Shown: positions 11,206 through 25,186, counted from the first letter of the stretch. The stretch is DNA of 64,000 nt from Tanypteryx hageni (GCA_028673005.1 CM054115.1:195556370-195620369), one strand, 5' to 3'. Notes: generated by a model from the letters alone, not told the origin. Numbers and translations: made by a program.

Positions 11206-11520
11206 GATCTCATCCCTGCGGTAGACCCCGATGTCGCACATGCCCAATAAACCCACCCTGCAATGTAATTTACCTCCTGAGATGCACACAATGTCTCGCC
11301 TTTTATGTTGGCCTCACCAGCAATCCACTCAACATCCATGAACGGCCACCGCAACAACGTCATTCTTAAATGACCGCTACCTATGGCCATCTATACGAAC
11401 AAACAACTTAAAATTTCACGGTGAGAGCTATTCGCGCTCTCCCCGACAATGCTTTGGCTCTCCAACTCAATCAGTGTGAGCTTGCTCATATACATCTTCT
11501 AAACTCCTTCACTCCTCCTG
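11206..11520 (+). pseudogene. Truncated upstream PLE copy: GIY-YIG region
   Basis: Translation from 11206 gives SHPCGRPRCRTCPI followed by CNVIYLLRCTQC and FYVG. This is the same cysteine cluster and GIY-YIG start seen in the full element at about 14346-14520 (CGKPRCLTCPI...NVIYLLTC). After a frame change it continues into RAIRALPDNA and ELAHIHLLNSF, again parallel to the downstream copy. No reverse transcriptase precedes it, so only the C-terminus of this copy survives. Its position directly upstream of another PLE, separated by a shared pLTR, matches the partial tandem arrangement known for Penelope elements. Confidence 0.75.
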
Positions 11521-11654
11521 GCCTCAACCTTCGCTAGCATTTCACTCCTTTTCGGACATTCCTCCACCCCCTCCCTCCAATCCCTGACTTTTCCGCACTA
11601 CCCTTCCACCCCCATGCCTCCACCCAGTGTCACTGCCATCAGTTCTCTCTCTCC

Positions 11655-11695
11655 TTTGCTGACGAAGGGATCACCCTCGAAAGCTTCCGTGTTTT
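11655..11695 (+). ncRNA. Degenerate hammerhead-like motif in PLE pLTR
   Basis: CUGACGA (11659-11665), a GGG/CCC stem II with loop AUCA, then GAAA (11679-11682) and AGCU/AAGCUU-like self-complementary sequence. Stem II is short and stem I is poor, so this is probably a decayed relative of the motifs in the palindromic elements. Confidence 0.35.
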
Positions 11696-11768
11696 TTGTT
11701 TTTGTGTATGTTTTACGTGTGTCACTTCGACACCCCCAGCAGCTCGCCAACTTGAAGTCATCTTATTG

Positions 11769-11845
11769 GTGAGTGCTCACTGGGATTCTTTATCTCAACA
11801 ACATATTGCCATATATTTATCCCATTTACTTTTCCTCTTCCTTAG
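11769..11845 (+). other. Candidate 77-bp spliceosomal intron in pLTR
   Basis: It starts TTG/GTGAGT and ends in a pyrimidine-rich run with TTCCTTAG. The same segment (69-78 bp) with GTGAGT and a pyrimidine-AG end occurs in the pLTR copies at 21211-21279 and 27407-27484. A GTAAGT start is found at 15048. A short intron in the 5' region is established for Drosophila virilis Penelope. Splicing here is inferred. Confidence 0.55.
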
Positions 11846-11846
11846 G

Positions 11847-14758
<2,912 letters not shown>

Positions 14759-15126
14759 CCCTATTAGCCCCCTTACAATGTATCCTCTGTTACTTTGTAG
14801 CTATTCGCACTTTACCTCACCACACTTCCTCCTTATTGGCTATCCACCCTTCCTACTCCCCGCCTCCTCCGATCATCAACCTCCCCACATCAACGTGTCA
14901 TTTCCCGCCCAGTGTGTCACTCTCAGTTACTCTATCGCTGAAGAAGGGCATAGGCCCGATAAGCTTGCGTGTTTTTTGTTTTTGTGTTCGTGTGTTCAAC
15001 GTGTCTCTTCGACGCCCCCAGCAGCCTGCCAACTTGGTCTCCGACTTGGTAAGTGTCCGCTGGGCTTCCTTCAACACCTTATTGCCACCCTCGTCCCCTC
15101 GTCACTACCTTATAATAATAATAATA
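14759..15126 (+). repeat. PLE pLTR (3' copy)
   Basis: Parallels 11521-11845 in block order, ending in the GTAAGTGTCCGCTGGGCTTC intron-like start (15048) and a short AATAAT run. The CTGAAGA box at 14938-14944 is followed by GGGC/GGCCC, GATA and AAGCTT. This resembles the hammerhead order but has substitutions at key positions. Confidence 0.7.
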
Positions 15127-15129
15127 AAT

Positions 15130-16290
15130 AATCATTGACTGGTTTGTGAACAAATTTATGCCCGAATCCCATGATCATTGTAAATTTATAGGTCTACCGG
15201 TTGAATGCAAGATCCTTTTGATTTTCAGAGTCTAGGCATGGCGCTTTGTCTGGGTTAGGTATTTACAAATTTGGTCGAAAAGAATCGGTTAACATAAATA
15301 TAGAAACGTGAGTGGCAGGGGCTCACACATTATCAGCTATGGTCATTTGTTTCTCACCTGTTGAATGGCGCATTCTGGTAGAAGATATATGTGCTGGTTG
15401 TGCGGGTAGTAGTGGTATTTTGTGACCTTGTTATGTCCCTCGAATGACTTTGACTCCGTGGGCGATTCCTGTAAACATATTAGAGAAAAAATAAGTTTTT
15501 ATTAGGAAAAAGCTTCAATAAACTGAATCATTCAGCCAATAAATTGAGATATCATAAATTGCAAATTCAAATGTGAAAGAGTTCGTTGTCGTGGTTTGAC
15601 CAAAATTTGAATCTAACGACATCGAAGGCCATCCCTTTAGAAAGGACTTTTCGCTGATTCGTCGTGTTCTAAGGTTTTGGAAGCTGTAATATTTCCCGCC
15701 TCCCCTAAGTTTCCGTTTCTCAAAAGCGATTTGTACGCATGACAAGATTTTTTCAATTAACGTGCGAGAATATTCGTAGGCAACCGAAAATGTTACGTAA
15801 TGTTCCATTAACTAATTTCTACACCAGTTTCCTGGTAAGGAAAATCACACTTTATGGGCGTTATAAACTTGTGTCGAGACGATCGAATGAACCTTAAAGA
15901 TTTCTTTATCATCATATGTATTCTGTCCGTAAACAGGTCCGTGATTATTACTGGTTAAACCTGGTTCACCGCATACTCCTGTTCTCCACACTCTTCTTCA
16001 TCTCTATATAACTTTCTTTACTCCTCAAGTCATCTAGGATCTAAAACAGCTCCCTTCCTGTTTGTCTTTTTCCTTCTAAGGCCTTTTTAATAATACTCTC
16101 TGTCCTCTGACAACATCCGATTTAGTTATCCTTTCTCTTTCTAATAGGATGTACAATCTTTCGCTTTTCTCTCGTTCTCCATAGTTCTTTGTCATTTTTT
16201 ATCCTATCTGTCCAATTTATCCTCGCCGTTCATCTCCCTGCCCTCATTTCGAAGCCTTCCAAGTATCTTATGTCATCTTTACTAGGTAAG
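15130..16290. other. Intergenic DNA, nothing recognised
   Basis: Contains a 97-residue minus-strand frame at 15515-15808 with no recognisable family, then pyrimidine-rich DNA from about 15980 to 16290. No gene is called. Confidence 0.45.
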
Positions 16291-16295
16291 TAAAG

Positions 16296-16862
16296 ATGGA
16301 GACTACGGCGAAATTGATGTTAAATAGAATTAACTCCTTGACCGTAAAATTCAAAATTAGAGACACGATGAAAAAGGGGGAGGAAAAGCAGGAAAAGGCA
16401 AAAGACAATAAAAATTATAAACTTACAGGTTTAGGGGTTGTTACTCCACGCCAGGGACCTGATGTTACTCACACATTCACTCACTCAATCGCACAAGCAC
16501 TAATCCTAAAGGTGCAAAGGAAACGGGACCGGGTTTGCGATAAATTACTCTGCGCCATGGACCCAAAAAATCACACCGTTGCTAGAAGGTTTGTGAGTCA
16601 GTACGATCACGATAGGGACCTACTAAGCAACCACAAACACACACACACGTACACGTCAAGAGGTAAGGGAAAAAAGGGGAAAGGAACGGGGAAATAATAC
16701 TAGGTTTACAGGAGATTAAACCACGCCAGGGACCTAGTATCGCACACAGTGGCCTGTAGGTTTATATGCCTGCAGCAACGACAGGGACCTAACAGACGAT
16801 ACAATCACACACGCAAGCACTCGAATACACGCACACAAGATCTATAAAGATGTGGTAAACAT
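16296..16862 (-). repeat. 3' region of the minus-strand PLE with a repeated motif
   Basis: The phrase CCACGCCAGGGACCT occurs at about 16449 and 16722, and CAGGGACCTAACAG at about 16781, each followed by C/A-rich DNA with CACACA runs. A 133-residue plus-strand frame (16296-16697) overlaps it, but its translation follows these repeats and has no known domain. The position just beyond the GIY-YIG region suggests PLE 3' untranslated sequence (inference). Confidence 0.4.
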
Positions 16863-16905
16863 ACTAAATACGTATTTCGAGAACAATGCTCTCATCATTA
16901 GTAGC
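16863..16905 (-). ncRNA. Hammerhead-ribozyme-like motif in minus-strand PLE
   Basis: Reading the minus strand: CUAAUGA (16901-16895), one extra U, stem II GAGA/UCUC, GAAA, a self-complementary AUACGUAU stem III (16875-16868), then U and UAGU. The UAGU pairs with GCUA before the box to make stem I. Every helix of a type I hammerhead is present. One core base differs (CUAAUGA instead of CUGAUGA), which would be expected to weaken or abolish cleavage. Confidence 0.5.
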
Positions 16906-18711
16906 TGATGTGTAATGAGGGGTGGGAGTGTTGTAGGTGGTATTTATATGTTTATGTGCTGAAGTAAAAGGGAGGGAAAGAGGTTCAGCCGTTACAAGGT
17001 ACAGAGGTGAAAGGGGGATCGGGCCGTGGTCGTTATTCATAACGGAATTTTTGTTTTTGTTCATGTGTATGCTTTCGTATGCGTCTAGTTTGTTTTGGTT
17101 GGTTACAGATTTTATTAGAGTTAGGTTTTCGATCGTGATTGGATGGTGATGTTCTTGGATATGTGTTACTACACTAGAGTTGTTTAGTCTGTTGTGTTTA
17201 AAATGAGCTATATGTTCTCGTGTTTCTATCTTACGTTTTGTTTGTCCAATATATATTTTGTCGCATCCTCCACAAGATATTTTGTATATGTCGGATTTGT
17301 GTAAAGAAGGAATTGTGTCTTTTGAGTTTTGTAATCAATTGGAGAGTTTATTGTCATTAACAAATACTGTCTTATAATTGAATTTTGAGAAGATGTTGTG
17401 TAGTTTGTATGTGTGCCCAGGAGCGAAGGGGATTTCAATGTCTTTTGTGTCTGTGGGGGAAAGGTCAGTTAGTGTTGTGTGCGTTTTTACACGGAGCCTA
17501 TGTTTATGTTTACGCAGGATGTTTTCGATCATTTCAGAGTCGTATTCGTTGGTTTTTGCACAGTTCTTAATATGTGTGAGTTCTTTACGGTAATTAGATG
17601 AGGAGAGAGGCACGCGAAGAAGTCTATTGATCATGGAATGAAAAGGGGCCAATTTCTGTGAGATGTGATGATTGGAATTAGAATTAGGTTTTCGGTAAAT
17701 ATTATATTGTGCCCTGGTTTTGCTGGTATATGTTATTGTTTATTTGGAAGAAATTGTTTCATGCAAAGGCGTGTTAATAGGACGTATTCATCGACTGATT
17801 TTTGTGGTAATTTTTGTTCTTTGAGCCATGATTCAAGGAAATTTAGTGTTACTTCTATTGGTACGCTGGGAAAATGGGACACAACATCGAACGAAAGTAG
17901 AATTTCAGTGTTTTTGAGGGTTAAGTTTTTAACTTCATTGATGAAATGGGTGTTATTTTTAATAAGCGACTCTTGAGTAAGAGGCCATTGTTTGAACTGT
18001 TCATTTAGCCATTGGGAAATTTTGTATGTAGGAGAGTTGATGGCAGAGACAATAGGTCTGAGGGGGATGTCATTTTTATGTATTTTTGGGAGGCAGTACA
18101 TCCTAGGGATTATAGGGTTTGAGATATGAAGTTGGGTTTGGATTTTTTTCGTGATTATTGTGGTACAAATTTTTAAGGTGTTTTTCGTGTCTGTGATCAT
18201 CTTGTTTAGGGGGTTCTTGGGAATTTTTGTGTAGGGTCCTTCTTTTAACATGGTATTGACCTTTTCATAGTATTTATGTTTTTCTATTATGACCACCGAG
18301 TTTCCTTTGCCTGCCTTCAAATAAAAGCAGTCCTTGTTATTTAGTTGTTTAATGGTATTGTATTCTAGGTGGCAAACGTGTTTTGTATTTCGGGTTTTGA
18401 AGAGATTGTTTGATTTGTAGTAAGGATGAGTTTCTAATGATATTCTTTGTGCTTTCGGGTAATGATTTAACTGTGGATTCAATGTCTGCAATGAGGTCTT
18501 CTGTTGGAGGTTTCTTGTAAGGGAGGGTGTACTTGAAACCTTTTCCCAAAATTGTGAGTTCCTCTTTTGTGAAAGTTTTTTTCGAAAGGTTGATTATATT
18601 ACTGTTGGTTGGTTTGGTGTTCTTTTTTCCATTTCGTGTTTTTGAGTTGATTATAATAAGGTATAAAATTCTAAAAGTAATGTCAAAATCTCTTTCTGAC
18701 ATATTGTACAT
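16864..18711 (-). pseudogene. Second Penelope-like element, palm-deleted
   Basis: A different PLE lineage from the one at 11.9-14.8 kb. Running from 18711 downward: an N-terminal region (KTFTKEELTILGKGFKYTLP); a frameshift near 18430; the DKG-equivalent AGKGNSVVIIEKHKYY; MYCLPKIHKNDIPLRPIVSAIN; and motif A in SFDVVSHFPSVPIE (ending about 17733). The reading then jumps within about 80 bases to HSMINRLLRVPLSSSNYRKEL, which normally lies well after the YxDD motif. Motifs B and C are therefore deleted. The GIY-YIG domain is well preserved at about 17300-17220: DIYKISCGGCDKIYIGQTKRK, then REHIAHF. Several frame changes confirm a pseudogene. It could still supply a GIY-YIG reading, but not reverse transcription. 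Confidence 0.85.
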
Positions 18712-18829
18712 GTATTTTTTTAAATATACTAGTTTAATGAATGTTACTGTTTATACGCTAGTATGTAGGGATCAACTGTCCATTGCTAAAGTGCAGTCGA
18801 GTGGAAAAGAAAACAAGTAAAGGTATAAA

Positions 18830-20070
18830 AATGAATTTTTATAACCAACTTTTATATGGCTAATACTTCAATATGAATAAACTTTATAATATAATTATGA
18901 TAACCTTTCAGCTTGCATGGGCGTAAAAAGTTGCAAAAGTGTCTACCTACCAGCTGTTGAGTGATGTGGGGTCTCTATTTAATCTTTTTACAGTTGAGAG
19001 AATGGCAGATAAAAGTAAAGAACTCAGTGGCAAACGTAAGAATGCTTGGTATGCATCTATGTTACCCTGCAATTCACCTAATTGGTGGGTGGCAGGGGGT
19101 GCAATGCACCATAACCTACCTAAAGATTGCCTATCGCAGGTTGAAAATTTCTATTGTGATCTCGTATTGTCCTCGGAAAGAACGAGCCTAGATAACGCTC
19201 CGTCCTACAATCGATCTCTCGTATCTTATCGTCACGGTCATTTCTACCTATATACGTTGGTGCTTCATTTATTCCTACAAACTCGTCTTTTAGACATTCC
19301 GATCTATATTTCTCCAGAAGCCGCAACCTTGAGTTCAATCTACGATCCTCCAGTGTTACCCAGTTCAAATCCCTCAATAATGAAGTGACGCTTTCCTTAT
19401 GTTCGTACTTTTGTTTTACGAATCTGGCTGCTCTGCGCTGTACTCTTTCTAATTGAGTTATATGTCCCTTCTCGTACGGATCCCATATGCATGAGGCCTA
19501 TTCCACTTGTGGTCTAACCAGTGATAAGTAACATGTTTCGCGTACTTTTTCTGTAGTGTTCCGTACTATCCTACCTATGAAAGCCAGTTTCTTGTTAGAA
19601 GTAGTAAGAAGTTTGATAGTATCTTTTGTTTCATTAATGGAAATACTAACGTATACATATATTGCTTAAAATCAACGAAAATATACTGCTAGTTCTGAGT
19701 AATTCAGCTTTAGATACTAGGAGTGAAATTGTCGAATATTTCATATTTTAGTCACCTAACTTAGATGACAAAAATAACAAATTGTTCTTTTCCTAAGATC
19801 ACATCAACCGCCCATATAAAACACTGTATAAATATAGTTATCTGAGGAATTTCTAAGCTACAACACAACACTTTAAAATGTTTCATTTAAATTTGTTCAA
19901 ATTAACATTCTTTACAACAGTATTACCTATCTTAAATAGAGAATAAAGACAAAAAGTATTTAAGATAAATAAAAACTTACTATCAATAACAAATACGATA
20001 AATAAAAACTTACAATTATTAGCAGAAATATCCCTTCAAAAAATGTAGGAATGCTCGTATCAATACCAAT
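18830..20070 (+). repeat. Dispersed repeat containing a LINE fragment, copy 1
   Basis: Shares long stretches with 37450-38035 in inverted orientation. Examples are the TTTATAACCAACTTTTATAT start, the GCTGTTGAGTGATGTG phrase and the end TTATTAGCAGAAATATCCCT. The other copy lacks the stretch equivalent to about 19055-19605. The similarity continues to about 20250 towards a tRNA-like sequence. Confidence 0.7.
19120..19640 (-). pseudogene. LINE reverse transcriptase C-terminal fragment
   Basis: Minus-strand translation gives SINETKDTIKLLTTSNKKLAF, IGRIVRNTTEKVRETCYLSL, VRPQVE, a stop, ASCIWDPYEKGHITQLERVQ, RRAARFV and LRDLNWVTLEDRRLNSRLRL. This is the conserved tail of non-LTR reverse transcriptases of the jockey/CR1/L2 type (KLGFIKR...SLVRPxLEYAS.VWDPY...VQRRAARFV). 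The TAG replaces the usual tyrosine. Palm motifs are absent, as expected for a truncated copy. Confidence 0.85.
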
Positions 20071-20129
20071 TAAAATAAAGAGACCTCTATTAAAAAATTA
20101 CAGCATTAACAATCATAATAGTTTGTTTA

Positions 20130-20420
20130 GTCTCGTTGCTATGATGAACGCTTGTCTATCTTCCCACCTGATTTCAAATACACATTTATCGCATCGCCAA
20201 AGTAAGGATCTGGTGTTCACATTCCTCGGTTCGACTCCAGGCACTCCAACATTTGAGATTTCCTGTGTAAATAGCCTTGCGGAATATTTGGCAATTAATT
20301 TACGGTAATTCTCCTCAAGTAGGAGGAATGAAATTTGGTGTGGTGTTTATAGGGAACCAATGCTTGCAGTATGCAAGCACCGATTACTAGTAATACGTAA
20401 ATAATATATCCTCCGTAAGA
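20130..20420 (+). repeat. tRNA-like repeat and Helitron-like end fragment
   Basis: 20130-20250 matches the inverse of 37255-37420 and contains the B-box-like GGTTCGACTCC. At 20356-20390 the hairpin GCTTGCAGTATGCAAGC with ACTAGT recurs, followed by ATATCCTCC...GTAAGAA as in the 7984-9131 element. This is a fragmentary join of two families. Confidence 0.5.
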
Positions 20421-21115
20421 AGCAGCCATTTATTATAGATATATTATAATGATAATGATATAAAACCTAAGGTACTTCTAGATATTCCATAGAGCTGAAA
20501 TTTGGAGGGAACCTTGGTGTTGGTCCAAAACCATGAGAAAAATCGAAAATTCCAAAATTTCCCCTTACAACAGGGTCTTTTACACCCCAAAACGTTCACT
20601 TTCAAGTCCCATTAGAAAAAAATTTAAATCCGCACAAGCCTTTTTATAATTGCATTTTTAAATTACTTTAAATTAAGGTACCAACTCCGGACCTAAATTA
20701 GAAGACAGGAAAAAGGACGAAGATTATTTTTCCTGAAAGTAGAACACGAATCCGTGACGAATTATTAAATATTTACTGCATAAAAACGGGATTTTATACA
20801 ATTTATAACAATGGCCCAATATTTCTGCCATGTCCTTCGGGAATTTATTTTACGTGTTAATAAAACTGAACGAGACCTTAGTGCCACGAACTAAAAAGTA
20901 GCTTATTGTCATGACGTCACACTCAGACCGTGATATTTAAAAGCAAAGGGAAAACATATTTGGTGCGCAGACAATACTAAGAGGAATATTGCGCTGAAAT
21001 TTTCAGGGTTTGTAGATGTCATGAGTAGGCCTTCGGATAATATGAGACATCTTAGGTGTCCTCGGTTCGACTCCAGGCGCTCCGGAATTTGAGGTATTTT
21101 TCCGTAAGAAGAATT
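20421..21115. other. Repeat-like AT-rich DNA
   Basis: Ends with TCCTCGGTTCGACTCCAGGC at about 21058, the same B-box-like phrase found near 20222. No gene is seen. Confidence 0.4.
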
Positions 21116-21156
21116 AATTTAGGCAACTTCCCGATATGTTACAAAAATGAAAACGA

Positions 21157-21160
<4 letters not shown>

Positions 21161-21207
<47 letters not shown>
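21161..21207. repeat. (TA)n microsatellite
   Basis: About 47 bp of TA directly abutting the intron-like end of a PLE pLTR. Confidence 0.95.
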
Positions 21208-21210
<3 letters not shown>

Positions 21211-21512
21211 CTAAAGGAAAAGAAAAGGTAGTGATGAGGGTGGCAACAAGGTGTTGAGGGAAGCCCAGCGGACACTCACCAAGTTGAGGACCAAGCTGGC
21301 AGGCTGCTGGGGGCGTCGAAGAGACACGTAAAACACACGAACACAAAAACACACGCAAGCTTATCGGGCCTAAGCCCTTCTTCAGCGAAAGAGTAACGTA
21401 AAGTGACACACTGGGCGGGGAATGACAGGGTGATGTGGGAAGGTTGATGATTGGAGGAGGTGGGGAGTAGGAGGGGTGGATAGCCAATAAAGAGGGAGTG
21501 TGATGAGGTATG

Positions 21513-21514
<2 letters not shown>
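21208..21514 (-). repeat. PLE pLTR fragment between two (TA)n tracts
   Basis: Minus-strand copy of 14800-15110. It carries the CTGAAGAAGGG box (TCTTCAG at 21379-21385 on the plus strand), CTTCGACGCCCCCAGCAGC, and a 69-bp intron-like segment (21211-21279) starting GTGAGTGTCC and ending CTTTTCCTTTAG. No coding part remains. Confidence 0.75.

Positions 21515-21515
<1 letters not shown>

Positions 21516-21580
<65 letters not shown>
21516..21580. repeat. (TA)n microsatellite
   Basis: About 65 bp of TA at the other end of the pLTR fragment. Confidence 0.95.
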
Positions 21581-21582
<2 letters not shown>

Positions 21583-21584
21583 TT

Positions 21585-22975
21585 ATACAAGTAGTTGGTG
21601 CTTGCATTCTATAAGCATTACATCTGACCCTGATAAACATTAATATTTCGGAGAGATATAGCATTATTAGCAATATTTTCTTAATTCAAAATATTTCACC
21701 TCTGCACCCAATTTATATCTTTCCTTATTGAACAATATTTGATTAAAACAATGCCTTAAATTTGCAATTTTAAGAATATTACACTTTATCCAATGTAAGG
21801 TGCTAATTCCACACATTTTTGTCAAATTTGAAGTTGTAGCACATCTAGAAGTGAAATAATATTTATTTAATTGTTTAAATTTCAAAAGGTTAATGCGGCC
21901 GCAATAACACTTTGTTAGAGCTTTTCAAATGTTTGTTAGTTTAAATGCACTGAGCTCTACTTACCTTTAAAATTTCAGCTTCCTAGCTTGCCCCAAAGTT
22001 CCTAAACATTTATCTATTAGTTTAAACTTGAAGAATTTTTAACAGCCAAAGAAATTAAAATATCAAAATTTTTATAATTTTTTATTTCGTTTTTTCACAA
22101 AATCTACCGGTAAAAAATGTCAGCTTCGTAGCACATTCGATAATACATAAACCTCAACAATATGTTTAAACAATTGCGAATTTTTAGCGGTCGAATTTTT
22201 TTATTTTTTCAAAATTTCCTTTTTTCTATGTATAATTTGCTACAAAATTATTTCAAAAACTCAAACCTGCAGCGTATAGTTTCCAAGATAAAAATTATTT
22301 AACTTTAATCTTCAAATGGGTTTAAAACAACTTCTAAAAATTAACAATTGTGAAATTTTCGATTTTTATAGTTAGTTATGAGAAAAATTCTCTAATCCTG
22401 CAAAATTTCAGCTTCTTAAACTAATTAGATTGGTCTACACACTGGGATAACTTTTTCCCATGCTAACTTATGGGAGATATTCCGGGGTATCTGGAGTCGA
22501 TCCCAGGACACTGTAAGCAAAAGTAACAATAATTCTCAATAGATATTGCGGCCGTCTAGCAACACTGAAAATTTCATTTTTCTAGCTTACCGGCAAGCGC
22601 CCATAATTAATTTACAAAAATGGCGCAATGCTTTTCTTATGGGAAAAAACGCAACTTTCGGAATTTCTGGAGTCGAACTCATGTCACTTAGGTGTGAAGT
22701 CTCATTTTATCTGTAGGTTTCTCCATCATATCTACAAAAACTGATCGTTATTGCGGCCGTTAAAAATTATTTAAATTTAAACAATTAGATAAATGTTATT
22801 TCACTTCTAATTGTACTACTGATTTAAAAATTTGGCAGAAATGTGTGGCATTATTAACCCAATGTGGTAAAAGTATAATATTGCTGAAATAGCAAAAATT
22901 AGTGATTGTTTTACTCCATTATTGTTCCATAATGAAAAAACGGATTAATGTTTTTTCAAGGTTAGATCAAGTGCA
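21585..22975. mobile_element. Helitron-like long inverted-repeat element, copy 2
   Basis: The left part carries the inverted hairpin end (AGTAGTTGGTGCTTGCAT) and runs through ATTGTTTAAATTT...GCGGCCGC. The right part (22740-22970) has the inverse: GCGGCCGTTAAAAATTATTT...AACAATTAGATAA...AATGTTTTTTCAAGG. The organisation equals the 7984-9131 element with a longer centre (21.9-22.7 kb). The right hairpin/CTAG end itself is lost. Confidence 0.6.
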
Positions 22976-23024
22976 TATATATACACACACACACACATGC
23001 ATACATACAAACATACATATATAC

Positions 23025-23240
23025 AGAGATGAAGGCCTCCCCTAGACTTCCAGTTTTCCCTATCAACTGCCTTTCTCCTCCAAGTTGGCCCTAAAACCTT
23101 CACAAGCTCTCTGTCCCATCAGTCTTTCGGTCTTCTTTTTGGTCTCTTGTTGTTTCTTGGAATCCATTCTATGACACTAGACGTCCCACGCCGATCATTT
23201 CTTCTAACAATATGATCCGTCCACTGCCACTTAAGCACCT
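23025..23240 (-). pseudogene. RTE-like LINE C-terminal fragment
   Basis: Minus-strand reading gives KWQWTDHIVRRNDRRGTS, VIEWIPRNNKRPKRRPKD and TWRRKAVDRENWKS. This is the characteristic terminal region (RWAGHVxRxxDxRWT...WxPRxxKRxRGRPxxRW) of craniofacial-development-protein-2-like or RTE-type LINEs. It ends in a TATG/CA-rich simple repeat, as such LINEs often do. The same segment occurs at 27225-27350. Confidence 0.8.
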
Positions 23241-23269
23241 TGACTCTTTAAATGACTACGCAAGTAGGA

Positions 23270-23490
23270 TTTTTCCGAGGTTGCCCATTCCCGTTTGTGC
23301 GGTTTGAGGAGTCAGCGCAAATCCAGCGTTCTGTCATTTGGAAGGGAGGTTAAGCAGTTGGCCCCCTTGGTGCTTTTCGTAAAGAGTAGGCTAATGCCGG
23401 CGCCTGGTTTTCCTCCTCTTTTCTGTGTGTAAGTATGTCCAGGTGATGACGGTGCAAAATGACCATAGCCGTCGACGCACTTGAAAAAAA
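23270..23490 (+). repeat. SINE-like repeat, copy 2
   Basis: Shares GGTTAAGCAGTTGGCCCCCT and AGAGTAGGCTAATGCCGGCG with the repeat at position 1-290, then diverges towards GACCATAGCCGTCG. Confidence 0.65.
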
Positions 23491-23494
23491 AATC

Positions 23495-23600
23495 AAATCA
23501 ATTGTTTTATGGTGTGCGTTCGTTCAAATAATGTCGTTTATTTTCACGAAATGCGCCTATTTGTGATACACTTTCCTAACTTGTTATATTAAAGCCACAT
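23495..23600 (+). repeat. Short dispersed repeat (three copies in window)
   Basis: TTTTATGGTGTGCGTTCGTT...TTTGTGATACAC also occurs at 41830-41920, and in more diverged form at 41025-41130, all in the same orientation. Confidence 0.6.
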
Positions 23601-24266
23601 TCTTTGATCAGCCTGAAATTTTCGCTTGTATTAAAATACGAAGTGAAAATTGCATACTCGAGTGATATCACTAACCCAGGGCTGTCATATTACCGGAAAA
23701 TGAGGTTTTAATTCCATAATTCTATGATACTTTAATTAAATACGCTATTTAGAAAAAAAATCAAAATATAGTGGAATAATTCCGAATTTGAATAATTTCA
23801 CTCTGTCCCCTTGATAAAGCAAAAGTCAAAATTTCAATATGCTCAATATATCGATGAGAGAAAGCGCTTAATACGCTACGCTTCTTTCTTGCATTACCAC
23901 TAATTGTGTATATTTTTGCTCGGTGAAAAAATTAGGAAGACTCGAGATTTATATTGCCTCTTTTGTTATGGTTTTTAGGTCTCAACGATAATGAAATTTC
24001 AACATTTGTTTTGCCAGAAATACATTAATATCGATATAATTGTTATTAAACAAATGTATTGCTTTATGCTCTCGCTTTGCCGAAAAAATTTCAAATTTGG
24101 CTAGTAGTGGTAGTTTCCTGGTGCACACCGTAATGCTCTCGATGTGAAAGGGACGTGAAAGAGTTTTAATGGAATCAAAATGCGTATTACTGGTGATAGT
24201 CATTGGAAGGATATGGAAATCGAAGACGAAGAGTAATGTGAGAGAATGGACGATGTGCCTCTAGAG

Positions 24267-25186
24267 CAGTGGTTGTCAACCTTTTTTTCTAAATTCCCCC
24301 CTTTCACCATAGTTCAGACTATCATTCCCCCCTTCCCAAGATAGTCTAACTCAAAAGATGCATTTCAAATAATATGCATATAATATTGAAAATATTTTAT
24401 TTTGTCTGTATTAGTACATATACATTTATTTTGATATTTTACGGTAGAGTATTACAAATTTAATAGCAGTAGAAATGTTGATAGATTTTAAAACTTGAAT
24501 AAATTTAGGGTTTTTATATTCAGAACTAATTATTTTACAGACTAAAGTTACTGAAGCATACTTCAATAAACAAAGAGTTCAATAAAATTCCAGAGAAATA
24601 CAATTTATACTATAATAAGGGGGGTCCCACAATAATTAGGAAAAATATTACGACAGCATATGTATTAGCGCTGGCTATAGTTGAGGCATGACTTTAAAAA
24701 ATTAACTTTATTAAATAATGCCCTTAAACTATAAAATTGTAAATATATTTTTCACTTGTGCCAGTGGTCAGCGCGTTCGCGTTTTCGCTGAAGCGGGAAC
24801 TAACGTGTGACGTCGTCATGTTTAGAAAATTTAACGTTGAGACAGACGGCGCTGGTGTTGACGCTTCGCGAGTGACAGTGATATTTCTCGTGAGAGAAAA
24901 ATTTCTTAGTTAATATATAACAGAATTTTTGGTGCACTTTCTGGTCTTTAAATAATAATTTAATTCCGCAAATGAAAATAATGCGCATGTTTAAGAATCG
25001 ATTTTAATCTGTGGCATTCAATAAACTTTATTGAACGTCGCAGAATATATTAAAACAAACTACAATTTTACAGATTTTACATAATCTACAGAGCATCACA
25101 TTTAGCTGAATAGTGGTCCCAATTCCCCCCTAAACCCCCTAAAATGCCCCCCCGGGGGGGAATTCCCCACTGGTTGAGAACCCCTG
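24267..25186. mobile_element. hAT MITE, 920 bp, perfect TSD
   Basis: The left end CAGTGGTTGTCAACCTTTTT and the inverted right end CAGGGGTTCTCAACCAGTGG are classic hAT termini. The 8-bp CTCTAGAG lies immediately outside both (24259-24266 and 25187-25194), matching hAT preference for NTCTAGAN targets. Both ends carry C/G runs (CCCCCC...). The short minus-strand frame inside has no transposase signature. Confidence 0.9.

Larger units (their letters stand above)
11521..11845 (+). repeat. PLE pLTR (5' copy relative to the main element)
   Basis: Shares the order CTGANGAAGGG..., AAGCTT-like box, GTGTTTTTTGTTTTTGTG, CTTCGACRCCCCCAGCAGC and GTGAGTGYYC with 14930-15110, with 21211-21514 (inverted) and with 27403-27625 (inverted). 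It sits between the truncated upstream copy and the main PLE reading frame, as a PLE pLTR should. Confidence 0.7.
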
